From positions 48,510 to 112,509 of the forward strand of contig QHYM01000100.1 of assembly GCA_003223295.1 (NCBI GenBank): a stretch of 64,000 bases of DNA, in the 5' to 3' direction. The notes under the pieces are model-generated. The model saw only the letters and a list, made by a program, of their open reading frames with translations. It did no database searches and was not told the origin of the DNA. The position numbers and the translations under genes were made by a program. Position 1 is the stretch's first letter. The number at the start of each line of letters is the position of its first letter. Below, one piece after another: positions 37,817-47,748 of this stretch. This DNA is from Acidobacteriota bacterium (GTDB lineage: Bacteria; Acidobacteriota; Terriglobia; Acidiferrales; UBA7541).

Positions 37817-39229
37817 CTAAAGATTGTGAACAGTTTCTGCCACAGAATCGAGAACGCGTCGCGTTGTTTCTGGCCTGGCGGTTTCGGAATAAATGCGCAG
37901 GACGTTTTCGGTGCCTGACGCGCGGACCATCACCCAACCTGCTTCGCCGAGATAGAGTTTGATGCCGTCCATGTTTTCACGTTGCACGACAGGGAAATCG
38001 AGGACGCGGCTGAGCTTTCCGTCGGAAAAATGCGAAATGGCTTTTTCTTTTTGTCCGGGCTTAAGTTCGAGATCCACGCGCCCGTAGTGGTATTCGCCAA
38101 ACTCGGCATGCAGCGCCGCCAGCAGCTCGCCAAGCGATTTGCCGTGCCAGGCCATCAACTCCGCGAGGAACAGGGCGGAGACGGTCGCGTCGCGCTCGGG
38201 AAGATAGAGGCTCGTGCCAATGCCGCCGCTTTCCTCGCCGCCAATCAAAATGTTCTTCTCTAACATTAATTCGCAAATATATTTGAAGCCGATGGGCACT
38301 TCGCGAAGCTTACGGCCAAATTTCGCCGCGAGCTTGTCGATCAGTTTCGTCACGGAAAAAGTCTTTGCGATCTCTCCAGGGAGATTGCGGGTCCCGGCGA
38401 GGTGCCAGACGAGCAGCGCCAGAATCTGGTGGGGATTCACGAAAGCCCCGGTGCGGTCGATCGCGCCAATGCGGTCGCCATCGCCATCGGCGCAGAAGCC
38501 CGCGTCGTATTTCCCCGCGAGCACAGCCTGGCGCAACGCTTCAATGTGCGGCTCAATCGGTTCGGGATGCACGCCGCCGAAGCGCGGGTCGCGCGTTCCG
38601 CGAATCTCATCGCATGGGATGCCGTTGCGGCGGAGCAGTTCCGGCAGCAAGCCGGCTGCGGCTCCATGCATGGGATCGAAAACGAAACGCAGCTTCGCGC
38701 CGCGCAGGCGTTTCCAGTCCACCAGTTTTTCAAGGGCCTCTAGGTACGGCGCGCGAGGCTCGAGCGAGTGAATTAAGTCCTTGCGCGGGGGAAGTGGCGG
38801 CACGCCCTTTTCCATGACGCCCGCAAGCTCCTTTTCGATTTCCGCAACAATCGAAGGAAGCGCGCTGCTGCCGTAGCTTGCTTTGTATTTCATTCCGTTC
38901 CAGCGGTAAGGATTGTGGCTCGCCGTGATAACGATGCCGCCGGCAGCTTTCTGGTGCCGCACCAAAAAGGAAATCGTAGGCGTGGGGCAGGGCTTGTCCG
39001 CAAGCCATACCGGAGTTGCGGACGCGCTTATGACCTCAGCAACTGCGGCGGCAACGCGGTCGGAGGCATAGCGGTGGTCGTAGCCGATGATCACGCCCCG
39101 CCGCGCGTCCTCGCCGCGAACCACGTAGCGCGCAATGGCGTGCGCCACGATGCGCGCGTTCGCAAAGGTGAAATCTTCCGCGATGACGCCGCGCCAGCCG
39201 TCCGTGCCAAACTTGATCGAGGGAATCAT
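37817..39229 (-). CDS. phosphoglucomutase/phosphomannomutase family protein
   Basis: IKFGTDGWRGVIAEDFT, GIVITASHNPYRWNGMKYK, DGDGDRIGAIDRTG, GGEESGGIG, VRASGTENVLRIYSET. Confidence 0.95.
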   Translation of the reverse strand: MIPSIKFGTDGWRGVIAEDFTFANARIVAHAIARYVVRGEDARRGVIIGYDHRYASDRVAAAVAEVISASATPVWLADKPCPTPTISFLVRHQKAAGGIVITASHNPYRWNGMKYKASYGSSALPSIVAEIEKELAGVMEKGVPPLPPRKDLIHSLEPRAPYLEALEKLVDWKRLRGAKLRFVFDPMHGAAAGLLPELLRRNGIPCDEIRGTRDPRFGGVHPEPIEPHIEALRQAVLAGKYDAGFCADGDGDRIGAIDRTGAFVNPHQILALLVWHLAGTRNLPGEIAKTFSVTKLIDKLAAKFGRKLREVPIGFKYICELMLEKNILIGGEESGGIGTSLYLPERDATVSALFLAELMAWHGKSLGELLAALHAEFGEYHYGRVDLELKPGQKEKAISHFSDGKLSRVLDFPVVQRENMDGIKLYLGEAGWVMVRASGTENVLRIYSETARPETTRRVLDSVAETVHNL

Positions 39230-39304
39230 GAATGAGCAAGAGTATACGCGAATCGAAGTGGAGGCCAACAGCCGGATTGGCCCGTGCAGTGAGGGCGCAA
39301 ACAG

Positions 39305-39688
39305 TTACATTTCTGGCCCAAGTTTGAGCCCTGCAGCCTCAGCAAACGCCCGGAAGTCTCGGTCCCGCGTCAGGAGTGGAATGTGCGCGTCGATGCAGCT
39401 CTGGGCGATCAGTGCGTCGCCAAGGCGCGCTTTGCGGCGCTTTGCCAGTACTTTTGCCCGCAATGCTCCTGCACGTTGCCAATAACCAGTGCCAATCTCG
39501 ACGAGAGGTACATCGGAGAGCGTTTCGGCGACGCTCGCAGGAAGCTTCGGGTCACTGAGAAGCTCCGCAAGCACGACTGGTACCATCACCACTTGTCGAT
39601 CCGCCAGCGCCTTATCGAGCAACTGAGCATCCTTACCCGGATCGCCTTCCAGAAAGGCAACCCAAGTGCTCGTTCCGGCTGCAATCAT
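39305..39688 (-). CDS. PIN-domain (VapC-like) ribonuclease toxin
   Basis: MIAAGTSTWVAFLEGDPGKDAQLLDKAL...VVLAELLSDP...KARLGDALIAQSCIDAHIPLLTRDRDFRAFAEAAGL; PIN acidic residues, though the first is atypical (AAGTSTW instead of xxDTSxW). Confidence 0.9.
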   Translation of the reverse strand: MIAAGTSTWVAFLEGDPGKDAQLLDKALADRQVVMVPVVLAELLSDPKLPASVAETLSDVPLVEIGTGYWQRAGALRAKVLAKRRKARLGDALIAQSCIDAHIPLLTRDRDFRAFAEAAGLKLGPEM

Positions 39689-39887
39689 CGGTCGGCTTTT
39701 AACTCGGCAAACGTACGGCTGAAGTGAACCTTGCCTCGTAGCCTGCGCAGGCGGGCATAAGTCCGCGATGCGGCTACAAGCTGCAACCCGTACGAATGGT
39801 TTGCGTGATGCCCGTGCCGCTGGCTCGTTGCGCTTTTTTGAGAAGCTCTCGCGGTATCTCAACAGTGATTTTACGCGCTGTTTCCAT
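39685..39887 (-). pseudogene. frameshifted antitoxin gene (ribbon-helix-helix-like) upstream of the PIN toxin
   Basis: Minus strand METARKITVEIPRELLKKAQRASGTGITQTIRTG | then in another frame LQLVAASRTYARLRRLRGKVHFSRTFAELKADR*, whose TGA overlaps the toxin ATG (ATGA). The 203-nt span is 1 nt short of in-frame. Confidence 0.75.
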
Positions 39888-39956
39888 AGACTTGATTGCA
39901 TAGAGTATGGCATGTTGCTTGAGAATCGTTAAACAGTTCTTAGGCTTGGGAGTGCA

Positions 39957-41075
39957 TTAGAGAAGGTCCGAGCGCCTTGTTTCTTCTAAAGTCCTCACGA
40001 TTTTGGCGACGTCCTGGGCACGGTCGCGGGGGCAAATCAGCAGGGCATCGCGTGTTTCCACGACGACGAGATCGCGGACGCCAATAGCCGCCACGAATTT
40101 GGAAGGAGACCAAAGGAAATTGCCTTCGGAGTCGAGCGCGTGACCTGCGCCGGCAAGCACGTTCTCACCGCTTCTCTTCGCGAGTAGTTCGTACACGGCC
40201 GCCCAGGAGCCAATGTCGCTCCAGCCAATTTCGGCAGGAATGACGAACACACGCGGCGGGCCTTCCGTCCGCGTAGCCGGTTCGAGCACCGCGTAGTCTA
40301 CGGAAATGCTTTCAAGTTTTTGATATATAGCACGAAGCCGGCGCTCGTACGTGCGTGTGCCGATAAAGCCGGCAAGGTCTTCAAGGGCAGCATGCGTCTT
40401 CGGCAGAAAACTTTTCAGGTTTTCGAGGAACGTCGAAACGCGCCAGAAAAACATCCCCGCGTTCCAGTGATACTTGCCCGAAGCCACGTATTCCACGGCG
40501 AACGGCAGCGCGGGCTTCTCCGTGAAACGCTTCACCGCAAAAACGGGGAAGCCTTTGCCGGTGATCGGCTCGCCCATGCGCTCGATGTAGCCGAAACCGG
40601 TTTCCGGCCGCGTTGGGGGGATGCCCAGAACCACCATGCGTCCGGGCCCGCGCGCGACGTCCAGCGCCGCCGCAACAATGTCACGATATTTTTCAGGCCG
40701 CGCGATGAAATGGTCCGCGGGCAGAACCGCGAGCAACGCGTCACCGCCCCCAGTATGGCGCGCGTGAATGGCGGCGAGCCCAATCGCAACTGCAGTATTC
40801 AAACCTTTCGGCTCGACCAGTACGCGTTTGCGCGCAGCCGCCGGAACCTGCTTGCGAACGGCCGCGGCCTGCTCCGCGTTGGTCACCGTCCAAATGCGTT
40901 CGGCGGGAATGAGCGGCCGCAGCCGCGCGACGGTCTGCTCCAGCATGGTCTCTTTGCCGATGATGTTCAGAAGTTGCTTCGGCGTGCGCGTGCGGCTCCG
41001 CGGCCAGAACCGCGTCCCCCGCCCCCCCGCAAGAATAACGGCGTGGATTGTCAACTTTTTTTCGGGCTTAGCCAT
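39957..41075 (-). CDS. manC: mannose-1-phosphate guanylyltransferase
   Basis: HAVILAGGRGTRFWPRSRTRTPKQLLNI, VLPADHFI, FTEKPALPFAVEYVASGKYHWNAGMFFWRVSTFLE. Confidence 0.95.
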   Translation of the reverse strand: MAKPEKKLTIHAVILAGGRGTRFWPRSRTRTPKQLLNIIGKETMLEQTVARLRPLIPAERIWTVTNAEQAAAVRKQVPAAARKRVLVEPKGLNTAVAIGLAAIHARHTGGGDALLAVLPADHFIARPEKYRDIVAAALDVARGPGRMVVLGIPPTRPETGFGYIERMGEPITGKGFPVFAVKRFTEKPALPFAVEYVASGKYHWNAGMFFWRVSTFLENLKSFLPKTHAALEDLAGFIGTRTYERRLRAIYQKLESISVDYAVLEPATRTEGPPRVFVIPAEIGWSDIGSWAAVYELLAKRSGENVLAGAGHALDSEGNFLWSPSKFVAAIGVRDLVVVETRDALLICPRDRAQDVAKIVRTLEETRRSDLL

Positions 41076-41153
41076 TGGCAAGAGAAACGAATTTAGCACA
41101 GAGACTGCGATGGTAGGGGAAGCAAAGGATTGTACGTGCGCTGTTGCGAAAGG

Positions 41154-42218
41154 TCACGGAAGAGACGCAGTAAGCACGGAGATTTCCCCGTTCGACCTGT
41201 AGGAATAGCTTTCGAAGGTGTTCGCCGGAATGAACCAGCACTCGCCCGGCTTCAAAGGAATAGACCCTTGCGTGTGTCTGGGCGGAAACCAGGTCAGAAG
41301 ACCTTCGCCGGAGAGCACTATGAGGAGTTCAAAGCGGCTCTGACCTGGCTTCAGTTTCGCTAATTTGAAATCAATCATACGATCAACGTCCAGCCGGTCC
41401 ACCGAAAAATATGAGCATTTCACTAAGTGGTTCAAGCCCCTATTCTCCCGGCCTTTGATCCAACTGCGCGGAGTCACTTTGCCGCCATGTGGAGGATCGA
41501 AGTCCATTACGGCCAGCGCTTTGTCGACATGCAGTTCGCGGGGCTTGCCGTGCGCGTCGACGCGCCCGTAGTCGTAGACGCGATAGGTAAGATCAGAATA
41601 TTCCTGCACCTCGCAAATCACCATGTCGGTACCGATAGTGTGTGGAGTGCGCGCAGGGACAAAAAAAGTATCGCCGGCGTGGACGGGATGGCGCTCTAAG
41701 AGATCCTCGAGAGTGTGGTTCTGCAGGGCCTCCAGTAATTTCTCGCGAGTGACTCCGGCCTTCAGTCCCAGGAGCAGCGAAGCGCCGGGCTTTGCCGAAA
41801 CCACGTGCCACATTTCCGTCTTGCCGCGGCCCCCTGCGGCTTGTTCATGGACGGAGGCGTAGGTATCGTCGGGATGGACTTGAATGGAAAGCTTGTCGGT
41901 CGGGAAAAGGAATTTCACGAGCAGCGGAAAATCACCTGGTTCGGCAAAGTTTGCGCCGCGCCATTCGGCAGGCATCTCACGCCAGGCTTCCGCTAGAGTT
42001 TTTCCTGCGAACGGACCGTTAGCAACACGGCAATTTATATCCGTGAGCCAAGCTTCGCCGATGGGTTCGGCAAGACTTGTTTTTTCGGGATAGAGCGGAG
42101 CGAGTGAGCGTGAGCCCCAAATCCGCGGACTGAAAGTTGGCTCAATCCGAAATGGCTCACGGTCAGGCTCGTCCTTCAATGCTGCCGGGTCGGGATTCGG
42201 AATTAGACGAGGCAGCAC
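41154..42218 (-). CDS. manA: mannose-6-phosphate isomerase, class I
   Basis: PRIWGSRSLAPLYP, PLLVKFLFPTDKLSIQVHPDDTYA, KTEMWHVVSAKPGASLLLGLK, VPARTPHTIG. Confidence 0.93.
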   Translation of the reverse strand: MLPRLIPNPDPAALKDEPDREPFRIEPTFSPRIWGSRSLAPLYPEKTSLAEPIGEAWLTDINCRVANGPFAGKTLAEAWREMPAEWRGANFAEPGDFPLLVKFLFPTDKLSIQVHPDDTYASVHEQAAGGRGKTEMWHVVSAKPGASLLLGLKAGVTREKLLEALQNHTLEDLLERHPVHAGDTFFVPARTPHTIGTDMVICEVQEYSDLTYRVYDYGRVDAHGKPRELHVDKALAVMDFDPPHGGKVTPRSWIKGRENRGLNHLVKCSYFSVDRLDVDRMIDFKLAKLKPGQSRFELLIVLSGEGLLTWFPPRHTQGSIPLKPGECWFIPANTFESYSYRSNGEISVLTASLP

Positions 42219-42235
42219 GTCGTCGCGCCTCCCAG

Positions 42236-43438
42236 CTACGCCGCGGCTTCCGCACGCGCGAAAAAGCGTTCGAGGCGGCGCAGGCCTTCCTCGATGCGTT
42301 CGATGGACGTGGCGTAGGAAAGGCGCAAGTAGCCGGGCGCGCCAAACGCTTCGCCGGGAACAACGGCGACATGCGCTCGGTCGAGGAGCATCCTGGCAAT
42401 TTCCGTGTCCGATTTCGCCAGCGCTTGCTTGCCGCCGCCGTGCAAAAGATGCTCGGAAATGTTAGGAAACGCGTAGAACGCGCCGCCGGGCCATTCGCAA
42501 GAGACCCCAGAAATGCCCCGCAGTCCTTCCACGATGCGCTTGCGCCGCTTCGCGTACTCCCCAAGCATCACTGGCACGCTGTCCATCGAGCCTCGCATCG
42601 CCTCCAGCGCGGCGTATTGCGCGATCGACGTAGGATTCGACGTGGACTGACTCTGCAATTTGATCAGCCCCTGAATCAAAGCTTCCGGCCCAAGCGTATA
42701 GCCGATGCGCCAACCTGTCATGGCAAACGTTTTCGACATCGAGCCGATAATAATGACTTTTTCCTTCGCGCCTTGCGCGCTCGCAATCGAATACGGCTTG
42801 TGCGGCTCGTAGGTGAAGTGTGAATAACACTCGTCGCCCATCAACCAAACGTTGTGTTTCTTGCAGACGGCAAGAATGCGCTCGTACTCTTCTGGTGGAA
42901 CGACGCCCCCGGTCGGATTATTCGGCGAATTAACAATCAGAAGCTTCGTCTTAGGCGTGATCGCTTTCTCAATCGCGGAAGCTCTAACCGTGAAGCCCTC
43001 TTGGGGCCGCGTCTCGACAAAGACAGGCGTTCCGCCCGCGTACTTTACGATGTCGGGAAAACTCACCCAGTACGGCGCAGGAATGATGACTTCATCGCCC
43101 TGCTGAATGAGCACGCTCACCACATTGAAGATAGAATGCTTGCCGCCGACGCTGACGACACATTCCTTGGGTTCGAACGACGAGCGGAGTTCTCGTTTGT
43201 GCCATGCGCATATGGCCTCGCGCAACGGCATAATGCCGCCAGCGGCCGTGTATTTCGATTTGTTCTCCTCAATCGCCCGGATCGCGGCCTTCTTGATATG
43301 TTCGGGCGTCGGAAAATCCGGCTCGCCGGGGCCGAAGTCGGCAATGTCGACGCCTTTCGCTTTCAACTTGTCTGCTTCGGCGATGACTGCCGCAGTCGGT
43401 GAGATTTGGATGCGGTTGATGCGGTCCGTGAGTTGCAC
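42236..43438 (-). CDS. pyridoxal phosphate-dependent aspartate aminotransferase
   Basis: VDIADFGPGEPDFPTPEHIKKAA, NSPNNPTGGVVPPEE, GSMSKTFAMTGWRIGYTLGP. GTG start in window. Confidence 0.94.
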   Translation of the reverse strand: MQLTDRINRIQISPTAAVIAEADKLKAKGVDIADFGPGEPDFPTPEHIKKAAIRAIEENKSKYTAAGGIMPLREAICAWHKRELRSSFEPKECVVSVGGKHSIFNVVSVLIQQGDEVIIPAPYWVSFPDIVKYAGGTPVFVETRPQEGFTVRASAIEKAITPKTKLLIVNSPNNPTGGVVPPEEYERILAVCKKHNVWLMGDECYSHFTYEPHKPYSIASAQGAKEKVIIIGSMSKTFAMTGWRIGYTLGPEALIQGLIKLQSQSTSNPTSIAQYAALEAMRGSMDSVPVMLGEYAKRRKRIVEGLRGISGVSCEWPGGAFYAFPNISEHLLHGGGKQALAKSDTEIARMLLDRAHVAVVPGEAFGAPGYLRLSYATSIERIEEGLRRLERFFARAEAAA

Positions 43439-43571
43439 TTCTAGCTCCTTCGGAAGATTGGGCAAGTTTACAACCAACAGTTTACAGGCATGTCCCAAGA
43501 GGGCAAACACCGAATTGGCCGGGTCGGGGTCGCCCGGCTCGATTTCGGAAACAGGGATCAAACTCTTCGAT

Positions 43572-44054
43572 TTAGGAGACTTTAGCGCGCAAGCGCTGCT
43601 CGACGACTGGCGGCACCAAACCGTTGAGCGGCCCGCCGTGCTGCGCGATTTCGCGAACGAGCTTGGAGCTCAGGTAGCTGTAGGGTTCGCCGGGCAGCAT
43701 GAACACCGTTTCCAGCCGCGGCTCGAGTTTGCGATTCATCAGCGCCATCTGCAATTCATATTCGTAATCCGAGACGGCACGAATGCCACGTAGAATCACG
43801 CCGGCGCCGCGTTTGCGCGCGTAGTCGACGAGCAGTCCTTCGAACACGTCGACCTCGACGTCAGCCCATTTTTTTGAGACTTCGCGCAGCATCTCCACGC
43901 GCTCGGGAACGCTGAATAGCGGCTGCTTTTCCGTATTTCGAAGTACGGCCACGATCAGGAGGTCAAACATTTTTTCGCCACGCTCGATCAAGTCGAGGTG
44001 GCCGTTGGTGACCGGATCAAACGAGCCCGGATAAATGGCAATCGAGGTCTTCAT
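43572..44054 (-). CDS. coaD: phosphopantetheine adenylyltransferase
   Basis: IAIYPGSFDPVTNGHLDLIERG, LLVDYARKRGAGVILRGIRAVSDYEYELQMALMNRKL, SSKLVREIAQHGG. Confidence 0.97.
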   Translation of the reverse strand: MKTSIAIYPGSFDPVTNGHLDLIERGEKMFDLLIVAVLRNTEKQPLFSVPERVEMLREVSKKWADVEVDVFEGLLVDYARKRGAGVILRGIRAVSDYEYELQMALMNRKLEPRLETVFMLPGEPYSYLSSKLVREIAQHGGPLNGLVPPVVEQRLRAKVS

Positions 44055-44265
44055 AGCAGTTTGATGGTTGGCGTAATCCCGCGGGTATTCTAACCCAGGC
44101 CCGAAAAGCACGGCTGGTAAAGTTTGTAAAGCAGCAGTCAAGACGGTTTAAGGAACCTTGCAAATCCTCTTCGCAGGACGGCTGAGTTATGACAGTATGC
44201 ATCACGACAGTGCTACATAGCAGCAACCTGCGTTTCCATTTTGAGCGGAAGGGATTGAGCCGATC

Positions 44266-46356
44266 ATGATTCAGAACTTCGCTTTGCGGGGCTTCCTCTT
44301 GCTGTTTCTATTCGCGGTTCTGATTCCGAAATGGACCGGCGCTCAGCAACCGGCGCCGAATCTCATCCCGGTGCCGGCAAGCGTGAAGTCAGGCACAGGA
44401 AGCCTGCGCGTGGATTCCAGCTTTTCCGTGGCGTTGACGGGATACACGGAGCCCCGCCTGGAGCGCGGCGTGGAGCGATTTCTCCAGCAACTGTGGCGTC
44501 AGACGGCGCTTCCCGTAAACCTCAAGCCAGCCAAGTCGGCGCAAGCGACGTTGGTCATTCACACGGATCATGCCAACAAGGAAATCCAGGAAGTGGGCGA
44601 GGATGAATCTTACGTGCTCGAATTGACCACCACGGGTGCAAAGCTCACTGCGCCGACGCTTCTCGGCACGCTTCACGGTTTGCAAACTTTTCTGCAACTG
44701 GTCGACGTTTCGCCTGATGGGTTTGCCGCTCCTGCCGTGACGATTCAAGACCGGCCGCGCTTTCCCTGGCGCGGGCTGATGATCGATTCCGCGCGCCATT
44801 TCACTCCGCTCGAAGTGATCCGGCGCAATCTGGACGGCATGGAAGCCGTGAAGATGAACGTCTTTCACTGGCACCTTACCGACAACCAGGGCTTCCGCGT
44901 CGAAAGCAAGAAATTCCCAAAGCTCCACGAGTTGGGCTCCGACGGCCTGTACTACACGCAGGAAGAAATCCGCGACTTGATTGCTTATGCGCGCGATCGC
45001 GGCATCCGTGTAATGCCGGAATTTGAAATGCCGGGCCACAGCACCGCTTTCTTTGTCGGCTATCCGGAACTGGCGAGCGCCCCGGGGCCTTACCAAATCG
45101 ACCGCCGCTGGGGCGTTCTCGATCCCGCCATGGATCCTACGAACGAGCGAACGTACAAGTTCCTCGACGAATTCATCGGAGAAATGGCCGGGCTCTTTCC
45201 GGATAAGTTTTTTCATGTTGGCGGCGACGAGGTGAACGGCAAGCAGTGGGATGCTAACAAAAGGATTCAGGAGTACATGCGCGCCCATGGTCTGAAAGAC
45301 AACCAGGCCCTGCAAGCTTATTTCAGCAAGCGGCTTCAGCCCATCGTTCAGAAGCACGGCAAGAGCATGATCGGTTGGGACGAGATTCTCGATCCCAGCC
45401 TGCCCAAGGACATCGCCATTCAATCCTGGCGTGGTCCGGAGTCGCTCGCCGCCGCCGCGAAACAGGGCTACCGCGGCCTTCTTTCGAATGGCTACTACCT
45501 TGACCTTGGCTGGTCCGCAGCCCGGCACTATGCTGCCGATCCGCTGAGCGGTGACGCAGCCAATCTTTCGCCTGAAGAAAAGCAGCGCATCCTTGGTGGC
45601 GAGTCCACGATGTGGTCCGAGTATGTCAGCGCGGAAAATATTGATTCTCGTATCTGGCCGAGAAACGTGGCCATTGCAGAGCGTTTGTGGTCTCCCGCGG
45701 AAGTGCGCGATCTGGCGTTCATGTACGCCCGGCTGGATTTCATCAGCGCTAGGCTGGACTGGCTCGGACTGACTCACCGGACGTACTATCGGCGGATGCT
45801 TCGCCGGATTGCTGGTTCGACCGCGACCGCCGAGGAATTCGCCGCGCTGGTGACGCTTGCGGACCAGATGGAACCGGTGAAGGATTACACGCGCGAAGAG
45901 ACTGCAACGGTGGAAGCGACCAGCTTGTCGCCCATGAACCGCGTTGTGGACGCTGTGCCGCTGGAGAGCGACCCAGGGAGGCACTTTGGGGAGCTCGTGG
46001 ACAAATTCATCTCTGCCTCCTGCCAGGACGGGAATGCCGAAGCGCGACTCCGCGCACAATTGGCAACCTGGCGTGATAATGACGCCAAGCTGCAACCTCT
46101 TGCGCAGCGCTCCTTCCTTGTCAAAGATGTCGCCGTTCGCTCTCGGGATTTATCGGCGCTTGGCGTGATGGGGCTCGCGGCTCTCGACGCTATCGCAAAA
46201 CGGCAGCCCGCTCCGGATGCCTGGAAGACGCAGCAGCTTGCCACCCTTGAGCAATTGAAAAAGGGAAAGCTGCAGTTACTTCTGATTCCTGCGTCGGCCG
46301 TGCAGAAGCTGGTCGACGCGGCAGCGGCCGGCGGAACTTGCGCGGGCGCCAAGTGA
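44266..46356 (+). CDS. beta-N-acetylhexosaminidase (GH20)
   Basis: RGLMIDSARHFTPLEVIRRNLDGMEAVKMNVFHWHLTDNQGFRVESKKFP, FFHVGGDEVNGKQW, GWDEILDP; signal peptide. Confidence 0.96.
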   Translation: MIQNFALRGFLLLFLFAVLIPKWTGAQQPAPNLIPVPASVKSGTGSLRVDSSFSVALTGYTEPRLERGVERFLQQLWRQTALPVNLKPAKSAQATLVIHTDHANKEIQEVGEDESYVLELTTTGAKLTAPTLLGTLHGLQTFLQLVDVSPDGFAAPAVTIQDRPRFPWRGLMIDSARHFTPLEVIRRNLDGMEAVKMNVFHWHLTDNQGFRVESKKFPKLHELGSDGLYYTQEEIRDLIAYARDRGIRVMPEFEMPGHSTAFFVGYPELASAPGPYQIDRRWGVLDPAMDPTNERTYKFLDEFIGEMAGLFPDKFFHVGGDEVNGKQWDANKRIQEYMRAHGLKDNQALQAYFSKRLQPIVQKHGKSMIGWDEILDPSLPKDIAIQSWRGPESLAAAAKQGYRGLLSNGYYLDLGWSAARHYAADPLSGDAANLSPEEKQRILGGESTMWSEYVSAENIDSRIWPRNVAIAERLWSPAEVRDLAFMYARLDFISARLDWLGLTHRTYYRRMLRRIAGSTATAEEFAALVTLADQMEPVKDYTREETATVEATSLSPMNRVVDAVPLESDPGRHFGELVDKFISASCQDGNAEARLRAQLATWRDNDAKLQPLAQRSFLVKDVAVRSRDLSALGVMGLAALDAIAKRQPAPDAWKTQQLATLEQLKKGKLQLLLIPASAVQKLVDAAAAGGTCAGAK

Positions 46357-46500
46357 GGGTAGCCTCCAAGAGTACGGGAGGAATAGCGGAGGCGGCGCAG
46401 CATTCTGAACCCAGTGCTGGCAACTAGACGGCTTGTGAAAAGCCTGGGTATTTTCTTCTGACTGAAAACTTAAAACTTACAACTCATAACTTTTTTCCGC

Positions 46501-47523
46501 TCATTCCGCGGATGGCGGCGCGTTGTGGCAGACGCCGCTCCCCGAATCGCGAAACGTCTGGCCCTCCGCGGGCAGGAATTCCCAGTTGTATTTTCCAGGA
46601 GCGAGGGTGAGCTTGAGCACGCCATAGGTTCCCGCTTCTCGCACTTCACTGTTGCGAATCGGCGTCCCTATTTCGTCGTGTTGCCTCCCGCCGGTGCCGA
46701 CGATAATTTGCCGTATTCCACGTGCGGGATCCGGATTTCCCTGAGGATCCTGAGGTGCAAGGCGTTCGTAAAAATGTTCGTGGCCCGCAAGCACCACGTC
46801 GGCGTGCGCCGCATAGAGGTCTTCCCAAAGAGGCCTGAGTTCCGGGTGCATCGCGTGCTTCTTTTTAACCCCGCTGCTGTTGAGCGGATGATGGCCATAA
46901 GCGAGAATGCAGGCATCGGGATGTTTCGCAAGATCGCCCTTCAGCCAGCTTTCTTGTGGTGAATCCGTGCCGCAGCCGCCTACCCCTTTTTCGAAGCAAT
47001 TCGTATTCAAAACCACGATGTGCCAGCTGCCCAAATCGTAGCTATAGAACCCCTGGTCGGGAGGCCCAGCCTGCTCACCCCAATACTCGAAATAGCCGGT
47101 GGCGGAGTGGCGCGCATATTCATGATTGCCCAAAGCGGGTTTGGTGCGGTCCTTGAATCGCCCCCAAGACGGGTCATAGCAATTCTTGAACTCTTTCGCG
47201 ATTCCCCTTTCGTAGGCCAGGTCACCCGCAGCGAATACAGTACCTGGGATCCGCTCGATGAGCTTGGCAGTTGCGTAGGCGCTCTGCAGGTGATTGCAGG
47301 TGGCGATATCACCCGCGCCAATCAGTGTGAAAGTTTGGGCTGCGGGGGCCGATTGCAGATCTTTGCCCGGGTTATTTTCGTGAGGGGTTGCAAACACAGG
47401 GCTTGTGGATTGCGCGTCAACCCGCATAGCGGCCGGAAATATAACGGCTGCCAGGGCACCGATTCGAACGAGCCGTGAGAACTGCCAGCGCTTCTTGACC
47501 TTGAACTTAAAAATGTGACCCAT
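46501..47523 (-). CDS. secreted metallophosphoesterase
   Basis: IGAGDIATC, FAAGDLAYERG, PALGNHEY, AYGHHPLNSS, VVLAGHEHFYERL. Confidence 0.9.
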   Translation of the reverse strand: MGHIFKFKVKKRWQFSRLVRIGALAAVIFPAAMRVDAQSTSPVFATPHENNPGKDLQSAPAAQTFTLIGAGDIATCNHLQSAYATAKLIERIPGTVFAAGDLAYERGIAKEFKNCYDPSWGRFKDRTKPALGNHEYARHSATGYFEYWGEQAGPPDQGFYSYDLGSWHIVVLNTNCFEKGVGGCGTDSPQESWLKGDLAKHPDACILAYGHHPLNSSGVKKKHAMHPELRPLWEDLYAAHADVVLAGHEHFYERLAPQDPQGNPDPARGIRQIIVGTGGRQHDEIGTPIRNSEVREAGTYGVLKLTLAPGKYNWEFLPAEGQTFRDSGSGVCHNAPPSAE

Positions 47524-47718
47524 CCCAACCTCCAAAACCACCAAACAGCAATGAGAATTTGTCTTAATTCGTGCAAGAAATGCTGAGTGACCTTACTTTA
47601 GCTAGGATTCGCTACCAAAAGGGACGGTTGCCGCAGTGCAAGAAAGTAAGACTGTTTTAGTCCTATTATAACCTACACAAAATAAAGCGCTTACTGTAAA
47701 ATATTGTAATAAATAGAA

Positions 47719-47748
47719 TTGACTTTTTCCCGCGGAAGGAGGTATAGT
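47719..47748 (+). promoter_or_regulatory. candidate sigma70 promoter of the isc operon
   Basis: TTGACT - 18 bp - TATAGT; followed by a perfect TGCGAC-N7-GTCGCA inverted repeat (47755..47773) in the 5' leader of the rrf2 gene. Confidence 0.7.

Noticed and set aside
44389-46095. 568-aa minus-strand ORF
   Set aside because: Fully antisense to the GH20 hexosaminidase; low-complexity Arg/His-rich shadow ORF typical of high-GC DNA.
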